64,000 nt of DNA from Anolis sagrei (lineage: Eukaryota; Chordata; Lepidosauria; Squamata; Anolidae), in the NCBI RefSeq assembly GCF_037176765.1, contig NC_090034.1:22088875-22152874 (forward strand). The letters run 5' to 3'. Below the pieces are notes generated by a model. The model made no database searches. It was not told the DNA's origin and saw only the letters and a program-made list of their open reading frames with translations. Positions 1-39,449 of the stretch are shown in pieces (the first letter of the stretch is position 1; each line of letters opens with the position of its first letter). A program made the translations under genes and the position numbers.

Positions 1-1
1 A

Positions 2-950
2 CCAAAACTCAGCCACACTGTGCGGAGGAAGGAGAAGAAGAAGGGAAAGAGAAGAGGGAAAAGGAGGAGAGCAGCAAGGGAGGCGTCTTCGCTTCCTCCT
101 CGACTGGAAACCCTTGAACTTTCCATTGTCACCGGGCGAGGATCGAGGCCGGGAAACTGCGCGAAAGAGGCACCAAACTCAAGCCAACTTTGGTGCGTAA
201 AAGCGCACAGAGCAAGAACCAAGGAAGGAGAAGAACAGAAGGAGACAAGGAGGAGAGGCGTCTTAAAGGGAGGGGAGGGGTGTCTTGGCTTTCTCCTCGA
301 CTGGAAACTCGAAGTTGGGCGAGGATCGGGGCCGGGAAGCTGTGCGTAAAAGAGGCACCAAACTCAGCCCAACTTTGGTGCGTTGAAAGCGCCCAGAGCA
401 AGAACAGAAGAAAGAAAGCAACGAAGGAAGGGAAAAGAAGGAGAAGTATCTTAAAAAGGAGGAGGGAAGCAAGAGAGGCGTCTTGGCTTCCTCCTCGACT
501 GGAAACCCTCGAAGTTGGGCGAGGATCCGGGCCGGGAAGCTGTGCGTAAAAGAGGCACCCAACCCAACCCAACTTTGGTGCGTGAAACCACGTAGAGCAA
601 GAATAGAGAAGGGGAAAGAAGGCAAAGCATCTTTAAAAGGAGGAGGGAAGAAATATAGGCGTCTTCTCTTCCTCCTTGACTGGAAACTTTCAAAGTTGAG
701 CAAGGATCGGGGCCGGAAAGCTGTGCGTAAAAAGGCACCAAACTCAACCCAACTTTGGTGCGTCAAAGCGCACAGAGCAAGAACAGAGGAAGAGAAAAAG
801 GGGGAAAGAAGGCGGGGCGTCTTAAAAAGAAGGAGGGAAGTAAGAGAGGCGTCTTGGCCTCCTTCTCGATTGGAAACCCTCGAAGTTGGGTGAGGACCGA
901 GGCTGGGAAACTGCGCGTAAAAAGGCAGCAAACTCGACCCAACTCCGTGC
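2..950. repeat. Tandem array of about five ~185-bp units upstream of PLK1
   Basis: A phrase close to CCAACTTTGGTGCG recurs at about 183, 368, 568, 748 and 937, giving units of roughly 171-200 bp. Each unit holds a purine-rich GGAAGAA stretch, a GGCGTCTT segment and a GGGCGAGGATCGGGGCCGGG-like GC stretch. The last unit runs to within about 26 bp of the PLK1 start codon, so the array occupies the core promoter and probable 5' UTR. Unit 4 holds TTTAAA near 631 and TTCAAA near 688, which resemble the CHR element known from G2/M promoters; this is only a candidate match. Open frames across the array on both strands come from its repetitive purine-rich composition and are not taken as genes. Confidence 0.85.
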
Positions 951-975
951 GTAAAAGCGCCCCGAACTTGGCAGC

Positions 976-10302
<9,327 letters not shown>

Positions 10303-10715
10303 ACCTCCTGAGTGGCAAGACAGCCTCCGCCGCCTGCTGTTGGAAGGCCATTTGCACACAGGCAGAAGGGCTCTTCCTTGGACTGGAGAACAAACGCTGC
10401 TGTTTCTGTTTCCCAAAATGGATCTGTTTCCTCCGCTTTTTTTGGCCGAGAAAAAGTGGCCCTCCCTTCCCACTCGCCTCCATAGTAGCTGGACCCCAGA
10501 GCATTATTTCTACATGGGGTCGGGGTGAGCCTTTCTCCAGGAAGGGTTGGCCTTCCTCTTCTTATCGTTCCTGTCCTTGGCCTTCGTTTTGTCATTCTTG
10601 AGTCTTTTGAACTTCCACACTTTTAAAAAATATTGCACCAAATTAAAATATCTGTATCCTGTCGTCGTCCCCCTTTTGTACTTTACTCACTAACTAATAA
10701 AGAGAATTCTCAAAA
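10303..10715 (+). other. PLK1: PLK1 3' UTR with poly(A) signal
   Basis: Non-repetitive sequence follows the TAG stop. An ATTAAA lies near 10641 and a canonical AATAAA at 10696-10701, so cleavage is expected around 10715-10725. The end is inferred from the signal only. Confidence 0.6.
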
Positions 10716-10891
10716 TTTGCAGGCCCATGGAGGTCCTCCACATGGCTTTTCTGGTTTGAAATCTAAGGCCAGCCCTGGTCGTGAAATTTGGGGACGGGAG
10801 GGGAATTTCAGTTGGAGAGTTCAAAATTAATTGCCTTATCAGACATAGAGTAATCTAGGAGAGCTTCTGTCCCAGGCAGTAAAAAAACAGT

Positions 10892-10917
10892 ACTACTACT
10901 ACTACTACTACTACTAC

Positions 10918-10953
<36 letters not shown>

Positions 10954-10955
10954 CG
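10892..10955. repeat. Compound (ACT)n(AAT)n microsatellite
   Basis: About nine ACT units are followed by about thirteen AAT units, directly preceding an R4-like LINE fragment. Confidence 0.9.
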
Positions 10956-11147
10956 AACTGTAAAGACTCTGGCACAAACCAGTAAAGGTGGTCCCAGTGG
11001 TGATCGGCACACTGGGTGCAGTGCCTAAAGACCTTGGCCTGCACTTAAACACAATCAGTGCTGACAAGATTATCTGCCAGCTGCAAAAGGCCATCCAATA
11101 CAACAGCCAGCAGAGTGTCTGCTGTGGACTCATGTTGTTTCAAGTAA
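10956..11147 (+). mobile_element. R4/Dong-like LINE fragment
   Basis: The plus strand reads [19 protein letters not shown] and SQQSVCCGL, the same C-terminal region as at 8095-8655, in the opposite orientation. Confidence 0.6.
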
Positions 11148-11354
11148 TAGTATTTCATTGATTGCAAAGTGCCATTGATTTTAAAATGCAATGTTGGGGC
11201 TCCGATTTCAGGTGGAGAAAAGGTGTCTCAACTTAAGCTTTCTCCCCAATCCTTGTTTCCACAACAAGCCATTTTTTTAAAAAAAATCTAATTATTACAG
11301 GGACACAAAGCAGGGTGAAATCCTCTGAACGTGGCCCTAGACAGCCAAACAAAC

Positions 11355-11470
11355 ATCACTTGGTTGTTGTGTGTTTTCCGGGCTGTATGGCCATATTCCA
11401 GAAGCATTCTCTCTTGACATTTTGCCTGCATCTGTGGCAGGCATCTTCAGAGGTTATGTCAGACCCCACA
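11355..11470. mobile_element. Penelope-like foldback repeat, half copy
   Basis: Carries GGGCTGTATGGCCATATTCC, AGAAGCATTCTCTC and GCCTGCATCTGTGGCAGGC, the half-unit seen as full palindromes at 36151-36369 and 54084-54322. Confidence 0.65.
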
Positions 11471-11761
11471 TGTTGTAGTAGAGCCTGTTAGTAACACTGC
11501 AAGTGGTAGTATGGGTGTCAGAAGGGGGGAAAGGAGTGCTCATGAGCAAGAACTAGATGAGGAACAACAAAGGAAAAGGATCCGGGATATACTTATGTCG
11601 CCTACCGATGAACGGTTTTCTGATCAGCGAAGGATCAGTGAGGGAGAGGAAGGAGATACAGTGGATGTGAATAGGGGAACTAAGAGGGTTACTCGGGAGC
11701 AGGAATCGGATGAGAAGTGACAAAGGAAGAAAATCCAGGATATACTCCCACAGATGAAGAG
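11470..11761. other. Left flank of the DIRS insertion, unclassified repeat-like sequence
   Basis: A purine-rich stretch contains two related segments (GAGCAAGAACTAGATGAGGA at about 11541 and GAGCAGGAATCGGATGAGA at about 11696). It may be part of an older repeat, continued at 16670-17345, into which the DIRS element inserted. Family not recognised. Confidence 0.35.
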
Positions 11762-14700
11762 TCATTTCCTGTCGTAGTCAACTGTGAATCGCACATTGTG
11801 GTATTCCTGCGCAGGCCAACTTCGGAACCTTCTAGAAGCTTAAAAGAATTGTATCCCCCTCCTGGCCCCGCCCCACCCCCTCTCAAGTATATAAGACCCC
11901 TGGGAGGGGCCAGCCACCAGTCCTCTTTTTTCCGCCATCAGTGGGCTATCAACTAGTGAACCTTCGCTGTAGCTCTATTTCTTTGGACTTACTGGACTTG
12001 ACTTGGATTGACTGAATGACAAGGTACTCTATCCCCCTCAACCCGGACTGGATTTGGATTCTCTCTACCTCTCTGTTCCCCCGATTTTGGACTGACCTTA
12101 TGGCGACGACTTCTTTCAAAAAATGTTCGGCATGCCCGAATGTCCTACCGGACACAGATGGACACGAGCTATGCTTGGCCTGCCTGGGCGAGGCACACCT
12201 CTCCCAAACATGCGCGATTTGTGCTGCATTCACTCCGCAGACGCGGAAAAATAGAGAGTCGCGACTGAAGGTGGCACTCTATGAGAGTGCCCTAATGCCC
12301 CCGTCCCTGCCAATAGGCCTCCAATAACTGGGGAAGGCAGCGCAGCAGGCCAGGCCAGACCCTTTGGTCCTAAAGAAGAAGGCCAAAAAGCAGAGAGACA
12401 AGGCCCAACAAAATGGCCGCTCGGCGGGTGCCCCAGCTAAAGCGCCCAGCAAAAGGGCGGGAAACCCCTCATCTGCCGCTCCCCCGACTGTCTCGCCAGC
12501 GACCTCCCACCAATACAGGGAGCTCGCTCTGCCTTTACCTGCCGGAGAACAGTCGGCGCAGGAGGAGCGCCCGACCCCGTCACCATTGGCTCAGGCACCG
12601 ATAATGGAACTGCCTACAGCGGTGCAGAGACAGGCCCTCTTGCCTCCGGCCTTGGCTTCCCCGATATCGAAGCGCGGCTTTGGGAGGCGGCGTCGACTCC
12701 CATGCCGATACTGAGTGCTGCCGACCTCGAGCCTCCCGGGAGCGAGAGGCCAGCCTCCTCAGGGGGCGTGGCTTTCCCCCAGCCGGAGGCTCCGCCCACG
12801 CGAGGGGCGGAGGCGCAGGAACCACGGCCGAGCACCGGGACGAGCCCTTCACCAGCCGCTGAATGCCTTCCAACCCCAATTGCGCCGGTACCAAGATCAT
12901 CGGAGAGGCGCAGGGATAGAAGGAGGAGATTGCGCTCCCTATCGAGACGGAGCCATCGCTCCAGGGGATCCCAGAGTCAGAGGGCACCGAGGGGACGCTC
13001 GAGGCCAGGCTCTCCCTCATGCTCAATTTCTGACTCCTCTTCATCCTCCTTATCCTCCTCCAGGGGTTCCAGGAGGGCACGTCGGTCTAGGAGGTCACAT
13101 TCATATAGCTCTCAATGGACCCGCTATGGACCCAGTGCATACCCTTACCCTGGAATGTGGCAGCTGGGACCCTCGGGCCAGTTTATGTTTGCCCAGCATC
13201 CAAACCCCCCTTTTGCCCCTTTTACCAGAATGGAGGCAATCCCGGGTGTGCAGCAAAGGGGCTGTGTAACTGCTACTACAGTTTTCTCCCAGACACCCCC
13301 TATGTCGGCTCAAGCAACTGTCACTTCCAATGCTGAACTTGGACAAAGGGATTATCCTGACCATAATATTTGTGCTGACCGAAATCCTGCTTGTGTTAAC
13401 CGCAATGCCTGTGTAGACCGCTCTCTCTGTGTAGACCAAAGTAATTGTGATGCTGCTTCTGTACTCGCTCCCACCCATCCTGAGCCACCCGGCACCCCCC
13501 TGGTGGCTCAAGATGCAGTCATACCCATGGAGGAACAAAATGTAGAAGAGTTGGAGGATTCTGTCTCCTCAACCGATCCTACCGATTCAACACAGGTTCA
13601 GAAAGCAACAGATGCCACCCCGTTGCCAGCTGACTAATAAATTCTCACCCCTAGTGGACAGAATGATCAAAGCGTTAGATATACCTGCTCCCAGGGCCCC
13701 AGAGCACGTGGAGGACCCGATGTTCCCCTCGGAGGAACAAAATGTACCAGTCTCCACGTCGCTCCCCATGCTACCTTATCTCATAAAATTGGCAAAAATT
13801 CTGGATGCATCCCCAGCCAATGTGACTGCCACTCCCAGAAAGGTTGACTCTCTCTATAGAATCGGCCTGGCAGCAGCTAAATGGGTCTCAACCCCCCAAA
13901 GCCCAACATCGTTGTGGCCGAGGTGGTAAAGTCAAAGAAGCCTAAGGGAACACTTTCGGCCCCACCGGACAAGGAGGGAAAGAAGATAGACCTGCTAGGA
14001 AAGAAGGCTCACCTGGCCACTGGCCTGGTCACCCGTATGGCTCATTATGCTACGTACATTCGCGGTTATCAGACTTTCCTCTGGTCCAAGATGCTCCCGT
14101 ATTTGGAGAAGCTCCGTCCAGAGGAGCAGCGCTTCCCTAAAGCGCTGCAGTCCGAAGCCCTTCTGTTATCTAAAATCCAAAAGGATTTCACTAAGCATTT
14201 AGCTGAATCCGCGGGCCACCTATTTGCAACATCAATAAGGAGACATGCCTGGTTGAGAGGAGTCAACCTCTCAGAGGAGGGCAAGGCTCTGGCAGAGGAC
14301 CTCCCTCTGCACGAGGAAGGCCTCTTTAACCCTGAGACAGATGTTACCATCAAAGAGAAACAGGAGGTGCGCCAAGCTGCCAACAAATTTGGATATACTT
14401 GGCAGCCCTACCAAAACTGAACTAGGTGGCAATCAGCACCGAATACTTACCGTAAGAATTTTAGTAATTCCTACTCAGGGTCATTTAAAGGGAGGGGCTC
14501 TTCATTCCCCAGGTATCAGGGTAACAGAAAGAATACTTACCCATCCAAACCTAGATATCAGCCCTACCAGGGCAAGCCAAAAACTCAGGGCGCCTCGAGG
14601 AAGCGTCTTTGATGCTCCTGCCAGGGGGAATGGCGTCGTTACGGGGGAAACCGGCCCTCCAGTTGAGGGACCCATTGACTTACCTGTTAATCCTATTTGT

Positions 14701-16669
14701 AATGTTCAACCCCTGTCTTCTTGCCCACCGCCTTCAATGATGTTTGGTAACAGATTACAAGGTTTTCAGGACAATTGGGTTGCAATTACCACTGACAAAT
14801 GGGTATTATCAATAGCCAGTCAGGGGTATGCTATTGAGTTTGACGAAATACCGTCGGTGGGAACAATTAAGGTTACTCCCCCTTCCCAGGTGTTGTCCCA
14901 GGAAATCGACACGCTTTTGGGCAAGGGTGCCATTTCACCTGTTCACACTACAATGTTTGCATCCTGTTTTTTCTCAAAGTATTTTGTTGTATCGAAGCGC
15001 GGAGGTGGCTTTAGAGCCATCCTCGATCTCAGAGAGTTAAATAAATCGATTTTGCCCAAGAAATTTCGCATGATTACTCTTTCATCAATAATGCCGCTCA
15101 TACCTGAAGATGCCTGGTTTGCTACCATAGATTTACGAGATGCTTATTTTCATTTGTCTATAGTGCCACATCACTGCAGGTTCCTCTCATTCATGGTAGG
15201 CCATAGAGCATTTTGCTACATTGTGCTCCCGTTCGGCCTAAGTACAGCTCCCCGTGTATTTACTAAGTGTATGGCGGTGGTGGTTGCACACTTACGTAGT
15301 CGTGGGATCGTGGTTTATCCGTATATAGACGATTGGCTTTTGGTTTCTTGGTCAGCCGCTCAATTTCAAGAACATGTATATGTTGTGTTATCTCTCCTGC
15401 AGTCGCTGGGCCTGGTGGTCAACATGGAGAAGTCTTCCCTGTGACCGTCCCATGGAATTCTCTTCATTGGAGCATTCCTAGATGCAGTCTCACAGAGGGC
15501 ATATTTACCGCCCGACAGGTTTCTCAACCTTCAGATGCAGGTCCAAATAGCTATGGAAGCCAATACGGTATCGGCCAGACAAATTCAGACCCTACTGGGC
15601 TATATGGCATCCACCACCTTGGTAACCCCCTTTTCGCGAGTACGTATGCGCCCCCTCCAATCGTGGTTGGGTTCGGTGTTCAATCCCCTCAGGGACTCCT
15701 CTCAATCTACGTTTACTCTCCCACAGGAGGTGCGTCACTCCTGGAATGGTGGACTCAGCCCCAGTTTGTGTGCTTGGGACTTCCCTTCCAACCCCTGTAC
15801 TCTACCAGGATTATTTATTTATCAGTTTTGTATACCGGTCTTCTCACCTCCATTCGAGGGACTCAGGCCGGTTTCCAACATCAATATTACAGACAGTTAT
15901 TAAAAAATCATATTCTAAATCACACTAAAACATTAAAATAGCAAAATACAATCATATAATTACAGTGGTCAGTCATCATCAAAAATCATTATTCGTCATA
16001 ATCCACCCATATCACAGGATCATGGCTCATTCGTCGAATGCCAATCCCCAAAGCCAAGATTGTGTCAACAATTCGCACTTGTTATAGATTAGCAGGAAAA
16101 GATGTGCCTCAACAGGTCAGAGGTCATTCGACAAAAGCGGTAGCTGCTTCTACGGCCTTTATGAAGGGTGTCCCTTTAGAGGCGATCTGTAGGGCAGCTA
16201 TTTGGGCCTCTCCTACTACCTTTGTTTCTCATTACAAGATTGACAGGGTGTCCAGGAGAGAGGCTGATTTTGGTAGAGCAGTACTGTTTTCGGTGGTGGC
16301 ATGACCCTACCAGCCAGAATAGTAGCTCGCTAGTCTACCACAATGTGCGATTCACAGTTGACTACGACAGGAAATGAGAGGTTGCTTACCTGTAACCGTG
16401 GTTTCCTGAGTAGTCACCTGTGAATTCGCACATACCCTCCCTCCTCCCCTTGAGTGTCATGCCACACCTTCTGGCTGCTGTGCGGCGGAAGAGGACTGGT
16501 GGCTGGCCCCTCCCAGGGGTCTTATATACTCGAGAGGGGGTGGGGCGGGGCCAGGAGGGGGATACAATTCTTTTAAGCTTCTAGAAGGTTCTGAAGTTGG
16601 CCTGCGCAGGTGCAGGAATACCACAATGTGCAAATTCACAGGTTACTACTCAGGAAACCACGGTTACAG
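11762..16669 (+). mobile_element. DIRS-type tyrosine-recombinase retroelement, broken fossil
   Basis: It has the DIRS layout. Inverted terminal repeats of about 190 bp lie at 11762-11950 and 16460-16669. Between them are a gag-like region (about 12100-14420), a reverse-transcriptase region (about 14450-15800) containing LDLRELN, TIDLRDAYFHL and YIDDWLL, and a tyrosine-recombinase C-terminal region (about 16040-16305) with the RGHSTKA motif. An internal complementary region at about 16338-16435 matches the outer ends of both terminal repeats in inverted order, which is diagnostic of DIRS elements. A stretch at about 15810-16020 reads as another short repeat lying inside it. The element is broken, with several breaks. 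The terminal repeats still match closely, so it looks moderately young. Confidence 0.85.
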
Positions 16670-17345
16670 GGAGTGATGGGGATGGGGACAACACACTGGA
16701 TTGGACTAAGGTATAAGAGGTTCAAGATGTATGTGCTCAGCCAACGTCTAGTGACACATTTGTGGGGTTTTCTGGTGGTGGAGATTGGCAGTCGGGAGAT
16801 ACTTCTGAGTCTTGGGGAGATCTAAGTCTTGACAAAAGGTGGAGGAGTTGGAGGAGTTGGAGGGATGGGTGTCAGAGTTCAGGTTTGGAGTCAAGGACAG
16901 CTGTAAGAGATGATGGCGGGGCAGAGGTCAGCTCATCATCGGATGATGAGGTGTAAGATAAAAGTAGGCTTTGAAATGGGGAGTCTTTGCAGAAGGCAAA
17001 GTGTTGGTTTCATGCCTTGGGTTTTGTCGCTGCCATTTTCATGTTGGGTTTGGGTCCTGGATCTGCAGGTTGTGTCTTTCAACTCGGTTTGGATTCTTGT
17101 GAGTGCGAATTTCCCCTTCCTTGACTTCGGACCAGTTTTGACTATGACGCTGCCTATGTGGACTTTGGAACCTCGCAACTTCGGACTTGGCTTTCTTCAA
17201 CTTCGGACTTCATTTGACTACGTCTTCTTCTTTGCGGCTCTTTGTTTGTTCACCCTTTACTTGCTGTGTTATTTTGTGTGACTTTTGAAGCGCTAACAAA
17301 CAAATGTCAGTGTTAACCCTTCCCTATGTCATGTAAAGCCCTATC
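16670..17345. other. Right flank of the DIRS insertion, unclassified repeat-like sequence
   Basis: Contains GGAGGAGTTGGAGGAGTTGG and several ACTTCGGACTT-type repeats, then GCTAACAAACAAATGTCAG, which also occurs near 20837 in a Penelope-like repeat. No gene recognised. Confidence 0.35.
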
Positions 17346-17377
17346 TATAATTTTAAACTATGTATCTGAAATATATA

Positions 17378-17500
17378 TATATATATATTAGGCTTGTGCA
17401 TAATTTCATTTTAAAATTGTATTTTATTAAAAAATTAAAATTCATGCATACGAAGCAATAGTCAAAACATACAGGAAGGCGGGGGGGGGGGGGGGGGGTT
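17378..17500. repeat. (TA)n and poly(G) low-complexity tracts
   Basis: A short TA run lies near 17378 and a run of about 19 G at 17481-17499. Another G run lies near 18531-18543. Confidence 0.85.
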
Positions 17501-17811
17501 AGAAATTGAAACACCCATAATTTTTATTAATGTTCTGTAACATCTGGGTGTCTCCCAAGGTCATTTTAGTTTTCAGTATACTGATTAAGCAACTTTGGTA
17601 AAGCCAAGAGAACATAAAGTGTTTAAAAACCAATTCTCTATTGTGGTCCACTGTGAATCATACATAAGATAAACTTAATGGAGATTGAGAATGTAAAAGC
17701 CCCTGCCATAAACTACATTTCCCAGAATGCAATGCTGCTCAGGACCCAAATGAGGGCTGAAGGACCCAAATAATAGCTGGATGTAGCAGTCGCTGTTTAG
17801 AGTTAGTCTAA

Positions 17812-18080
17812 TCTATATAAATGAAAATGTAATGTTCGTATGTGGGTTTAACATAACTCAAAAACCACTGGACGAATTGACACCAAATTTGGACACAATA
17901 CATGTATCGGGCCAACGGGTGACCATCACTAATAAAAACACTGAAAAACACAGTAGAAGAGACTTAAAAGCCAAAAATAAAAAATGCATTACAACACATG
18001 TTAAAAACCACATATATACACATACACACACAAAACACATACACAGATGGCCACAGAAATGCATGGCAGGGCACAGCTAG
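17812..18080 (+). mobile_element. Non-autonomous Helitron, complete ends
   Basis: Begins TCTATATAAATGAAAATGTA after an A and ends ACAGCTAG before a T, as Helitrons do. A short potential hairpin (GGCCAC...GCATGGC) precedes the end. The 5' region carries AACTCAAAAACCACTGGACG, common in animal Helitrons. The inside is AC-rich with no reading frame. Confidence 0.75.
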
Positions 18081-18245
18081 TAATAAATAAAATTATTGAA
18101 TCTGCAAAGAGGAACAAAGTAAGCAAGCATTAAGCAACTTTGGCAAGGCCAAGAGAACATAAAAGTGCTTTAAAAACCATTTCTTTTTTTGGACCATCGC
18201 CGTAAGGAAGGCACTGTGGAGGGCAGCCAGCCAACCGTTTAGAGC

Positions 18246-18376
18246 AGGCATGGGCCAACTTTGTCCCTCCAGGTTTTTTGGACTTCAACTCCCACAATTC
18301 CTAACAGCCGGTAGGCTTTTAGGAATTATGGGAGTTGAAGTCCAAAACTTCCAGAGAGCCCCAGTTTGCCCATGTC
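18246..18376. mobile_element. Palindromic MITE, family A
   Basis: Inverted halves GGACTTCAACTCCCACAATT and AATTATGGGAGTTGAAGTCC flank a short spacer with CCGGTAGG. Ends read GGCATGGGCCAACTTTG and GTTTGCCCATGTCTGG. Confidence 0.75.
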
Positions 18377-19044
18377 TGGTTTACAGTCAGTCTAATAATA
18401 AAATTATTGAATCTGCAAAGAGGATGTAAGTAAGTAATAGTATAACTCTGTGCTAAGTTGAAGTTATGTGGTTGTGTGTCATAAAGACAGATGGACACTC
18501 AAGCGGATTGCTGTTGTCGCTTTTTTTTTTGGGGGGGGGGGGGATTGTTTTGTTCTAAACTTTTAAAAATCCCCCAAAATCTGTAGATGTGAGATTGATG
18601 CCTGGTTATATTCTGCAGTGTATATAAAATTTAAGTAGATCATTCTTGTGATTTTTTTAAAAAATGTTGTTTTTAAAAATTGGAAAATTTACCAAAAATC
18701 AATGGGTAAGCAAAACTTTACAAACCTTGATGGGCAAAGAGTGGCAAATGTGTTCTAACATTGTAGTAAGTTTCACCCTAATAGCTTAAAAATGAGGGAG
18801 ATAGGAGCCCCTGAATTTTCCCCAATAGTAGCAATTATTGCATTAACATGCATGTGCAATTACGGTAATGAAATAGTAATGAAATGTCGTTAGTCTCATT
18901 ATAGTAACGAGTTTTTTTTACTAAGTATACTTTAAAAACACTTCAGAAATAAAGCTCCAGGGCCCCTCAGTTTTGTAAATATTTTTGAACCATCTTTTTT
19001 TCCGATTGCACATGCCATATATATGTATGTATGTATGCGCCATT

Positions 19045-19353
19045 CCCTGCCACGCATCGCTGTGGCCCAGTCTGTGTGTATATGCTTTGTGTGTATGTGT
19101 GTATATATATTTGTGTATATATTTGTGTATATGTATACATGTGTATGTGTGTGTGTGTGGTTTTGCGCATGTGTTATGTACTTTTTATTTTTTTGCTTTT
19201 TAAGTCTCTTATTCTATTTTTCAGTGTTTTTATGAGTGACGGTCACTTGTTGGCCTGATACGTGTATTGTGTCCAAATTTGGTGTCAATGCATCCAGTGG
19301 TTTTTGAGTTATGTTAACCCCACAAAGGAACATTACATTTATATATATATATG
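19045..19353 (-). mobile_element. Second non-autonomous Helitron copy, minus strand
   Basis: The minus strand repeats the 17812 element: TGTAATGTTCCTTTGTGGGG, AACTCAAAAACCACTGG, and near the 3' end the hairpin GCCAC-AGCGATGC-GTGGC. The inside holds an expanded (TG)n tract. The terminal CTAG is not clear in this copy. Confidence 0.65.
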
Positions 19354-20395
19354 TGACTGGAGTGATGCTTCAAAATGTACCTGTTTTGACTCACATACAA
19401 ATTGAACTGAAGAACAAACGTACAGGACCTACCTTGCTCATACCCTCAGGGCTGCCTGTAGTAAGAACAACAGGAAAACACAGGAAATGTAGAGAGATGG
19501 TCCTTAAACCACTTCTTTCAATTCAATAAACCTTGTGATTCTAGGACTCCATTGATTCTAAGACACATCCCTTTTTTTGGAGCCTACTCTTTGGGAGAAA
19601 AGTGTGTCCGAGAATTAATGAAATACAGTACTATTATTACCATCCCCATCCTGCTTTCTTCTCTTAAGCAAGACTCAAGGCAGGGAACTGTGTGAAAACA
19701 TAACCAGATTAAAAGGTGAGCTCGCCTTACTGTGTCGGTCAGACCCAGGTTTGGCAGAGAAGAGGAACAACTACGAGTCTTCCCCTTCTCTTATGGATGC
19801 GCGCATGCACACACACTTCTTGTACAAAATGGTTTATTTATTTACAATATTATCAACGGAGCATCTCTCAGACCTTCGGAGATGAACTTCCAAACACATG
19901 AATGGCAATTGTTTGACATTTGCTGGGAACAGAATTTTCCTTGTTTTGGCCAGCCATTTCCCAGGTGCTCCAGAGGTAGAGCAGGTGGAGGTATATCTTT
20001 TCTCATAGACTCTCATCTGGGAGATGTATCCAAAGGGTTGGGTCTCCTAAAGACATCCCCAAGGACAGCAGAAGGCAGCACCGACCACATTCTGGTAGTA
20101 AATACAAAGGGTGGATGCAGCCCAGGTGTCCCCATCTTCCTCTGCAAATTCCCCTTCCAGGAATGACACTCTTTATTTACTCAGGTGGAAAGAGGACACC
20201 CACTGCTCCCCTGGACTGACTTCAATATATGGCAGCCCTATGGACTTCTAAAAGACCTCAGGTTTTGCAAACTCAGGGCAGCGGCTATCTCAATGGAGCC
20301 CATCCATCTTTCCCACTTTTTTGCACTCTTAGTACAAATCTTCTGAACAGCTCTGAGCAAATCTTGCAAATTCTTGCTGTGGCTTCCTTTGTAGG
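19354..20395. other. Intergenic, mostly unique; possible ERN2 3' end
   Basis: No gene or clear repeat seen. On the minus strand AATAAA signals lie at about 20170-20175 and 19831-19841. These are downstream of the ERN2 stop and could end its transcript, but the interval to the stop holds a Penelope-like insertion, so this is weak inference. Confidence 0.3.
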
Positions 20396-20515
20396 ACCAA
20401 TTTACATGAAGCGTGTTGTTTTCCCAGTTTTACAATGAGCTATATTTTCCAGTAATATGTCCAACATACAGCAGCCTGAGTTGAGCATTTTGGCTTCTAG
20501 GGAGAGTTTTGGTTT

Positions 20516-21205
20516 AAGTAGCTGTATAAGCATGTTCCAGCAGCATTCTCTCCTCATGTTTTGCCTGCATCTGTGGCTAATGACATCTTCAGAGGTTCTG
20601 TTGGCAATGAAGCAAGTGGAGTGTATACATATCTGTGGAATAATGTCCAAGGTGGGAAGAAAGAACACTTGTCTGTTTCAAGCAAGTGTGAATGTTGCAA
20701 TTAGCAAGCTTGAATAGCATTGAGTAGTCATGAAGCTACATAAAAATGAACAAAATCTCGTTAATACTACTAAAAAAGACCAGAATTGAGACAGTAAATA
20801 ATTAATACCGCTCATAAACAGGAGAACTACAGACAGCTAACAAACAAATGTCAGTTAACACCTCCCAAACAGAGGGTGTCTCCAGGCAACAAAGGCCAGG
20901 CTACTCTATGCAGATACCCACACTAATTGACTTTGCAGCTTCATGGCTACTCAGTGCTACTCAAGTTCACTTATTGCAACATTCACACTTGCTTTAAACA
21001 GACAGTGGTTCTTTCGGCCTCTCTGGACATTCAACGGAGATACACACACTCCACTTGCTTCACTGCCAACAAAACCTCTGAAGATGCCATTAGCCACAGA
21101 TGCAGGTGAAACATCAGAAGAAAATGCTGCTAGAACATGACTGTACAGCTCGAAAAACTCACAGCAGTCCAGTGATTCCAGCCATGAAAACCTTTGACAA
21201 CACAG
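20516..21205. mobile_element. Penelope-like foldback repeat, long-arm copy
   Basis: Two inverted arms (about 20516-20760 and 20930-21205) share GCAACATTCACACTTGCTT-type, GGAATAATGTCC-type and ATGCAGGTGAAACATCAG-type blocks. The middle (20760-20930) is single-copy and contains GCTAACAAACAAATGTCAG. I recognise this as the terminal region of reptile Penelope-like elements, with moderate certainty. Confidence 0.6.
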
Positions 21206-21410
21206 TTCTGGTTTGGTTTGTGCTGAGCTCAACTGACCCCTGGGAGTGGGATGGTGGTCCCATTGACCAAACTGGCTTCCCTGTGACCAGTGGGCACCAT
21301 GCTCATGGCTTGGCCTCTGTGTGTATGTCATGGAGAGCTGCCACTGTACATACATTGGGACTTCTCCTCCCTTAAACCATCCAGTCCCAGCGGTTCATTG
21401 GGGTCCTTCC

Positions 21411-39449
<18,039 letters not shown>

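Larger units (their letters stand above)
17580..18440. repeat. Short interleaved duplications around the Helitron
   Basis: Two phrases are duplicated. AAGCAACTTTGG...GCCAAGAGAACATAAA occurs at about 17586 and 18128, and AAAATTATTGAATCTGCAAAG at about 18090 and 18401. The region looks like copies of an older unclassified repeat broken up by the Helitron and MITE insertions. Confidence 0.5.

Noticed and set aside
263-931. A 222-codon open frame on the minus strand upstream of PLK1, with others on both strands
   Set aside because: They follow the tandem array, repeat the same residues per unit and show no domain; simple purine/pyrimidine bias explains the openness.
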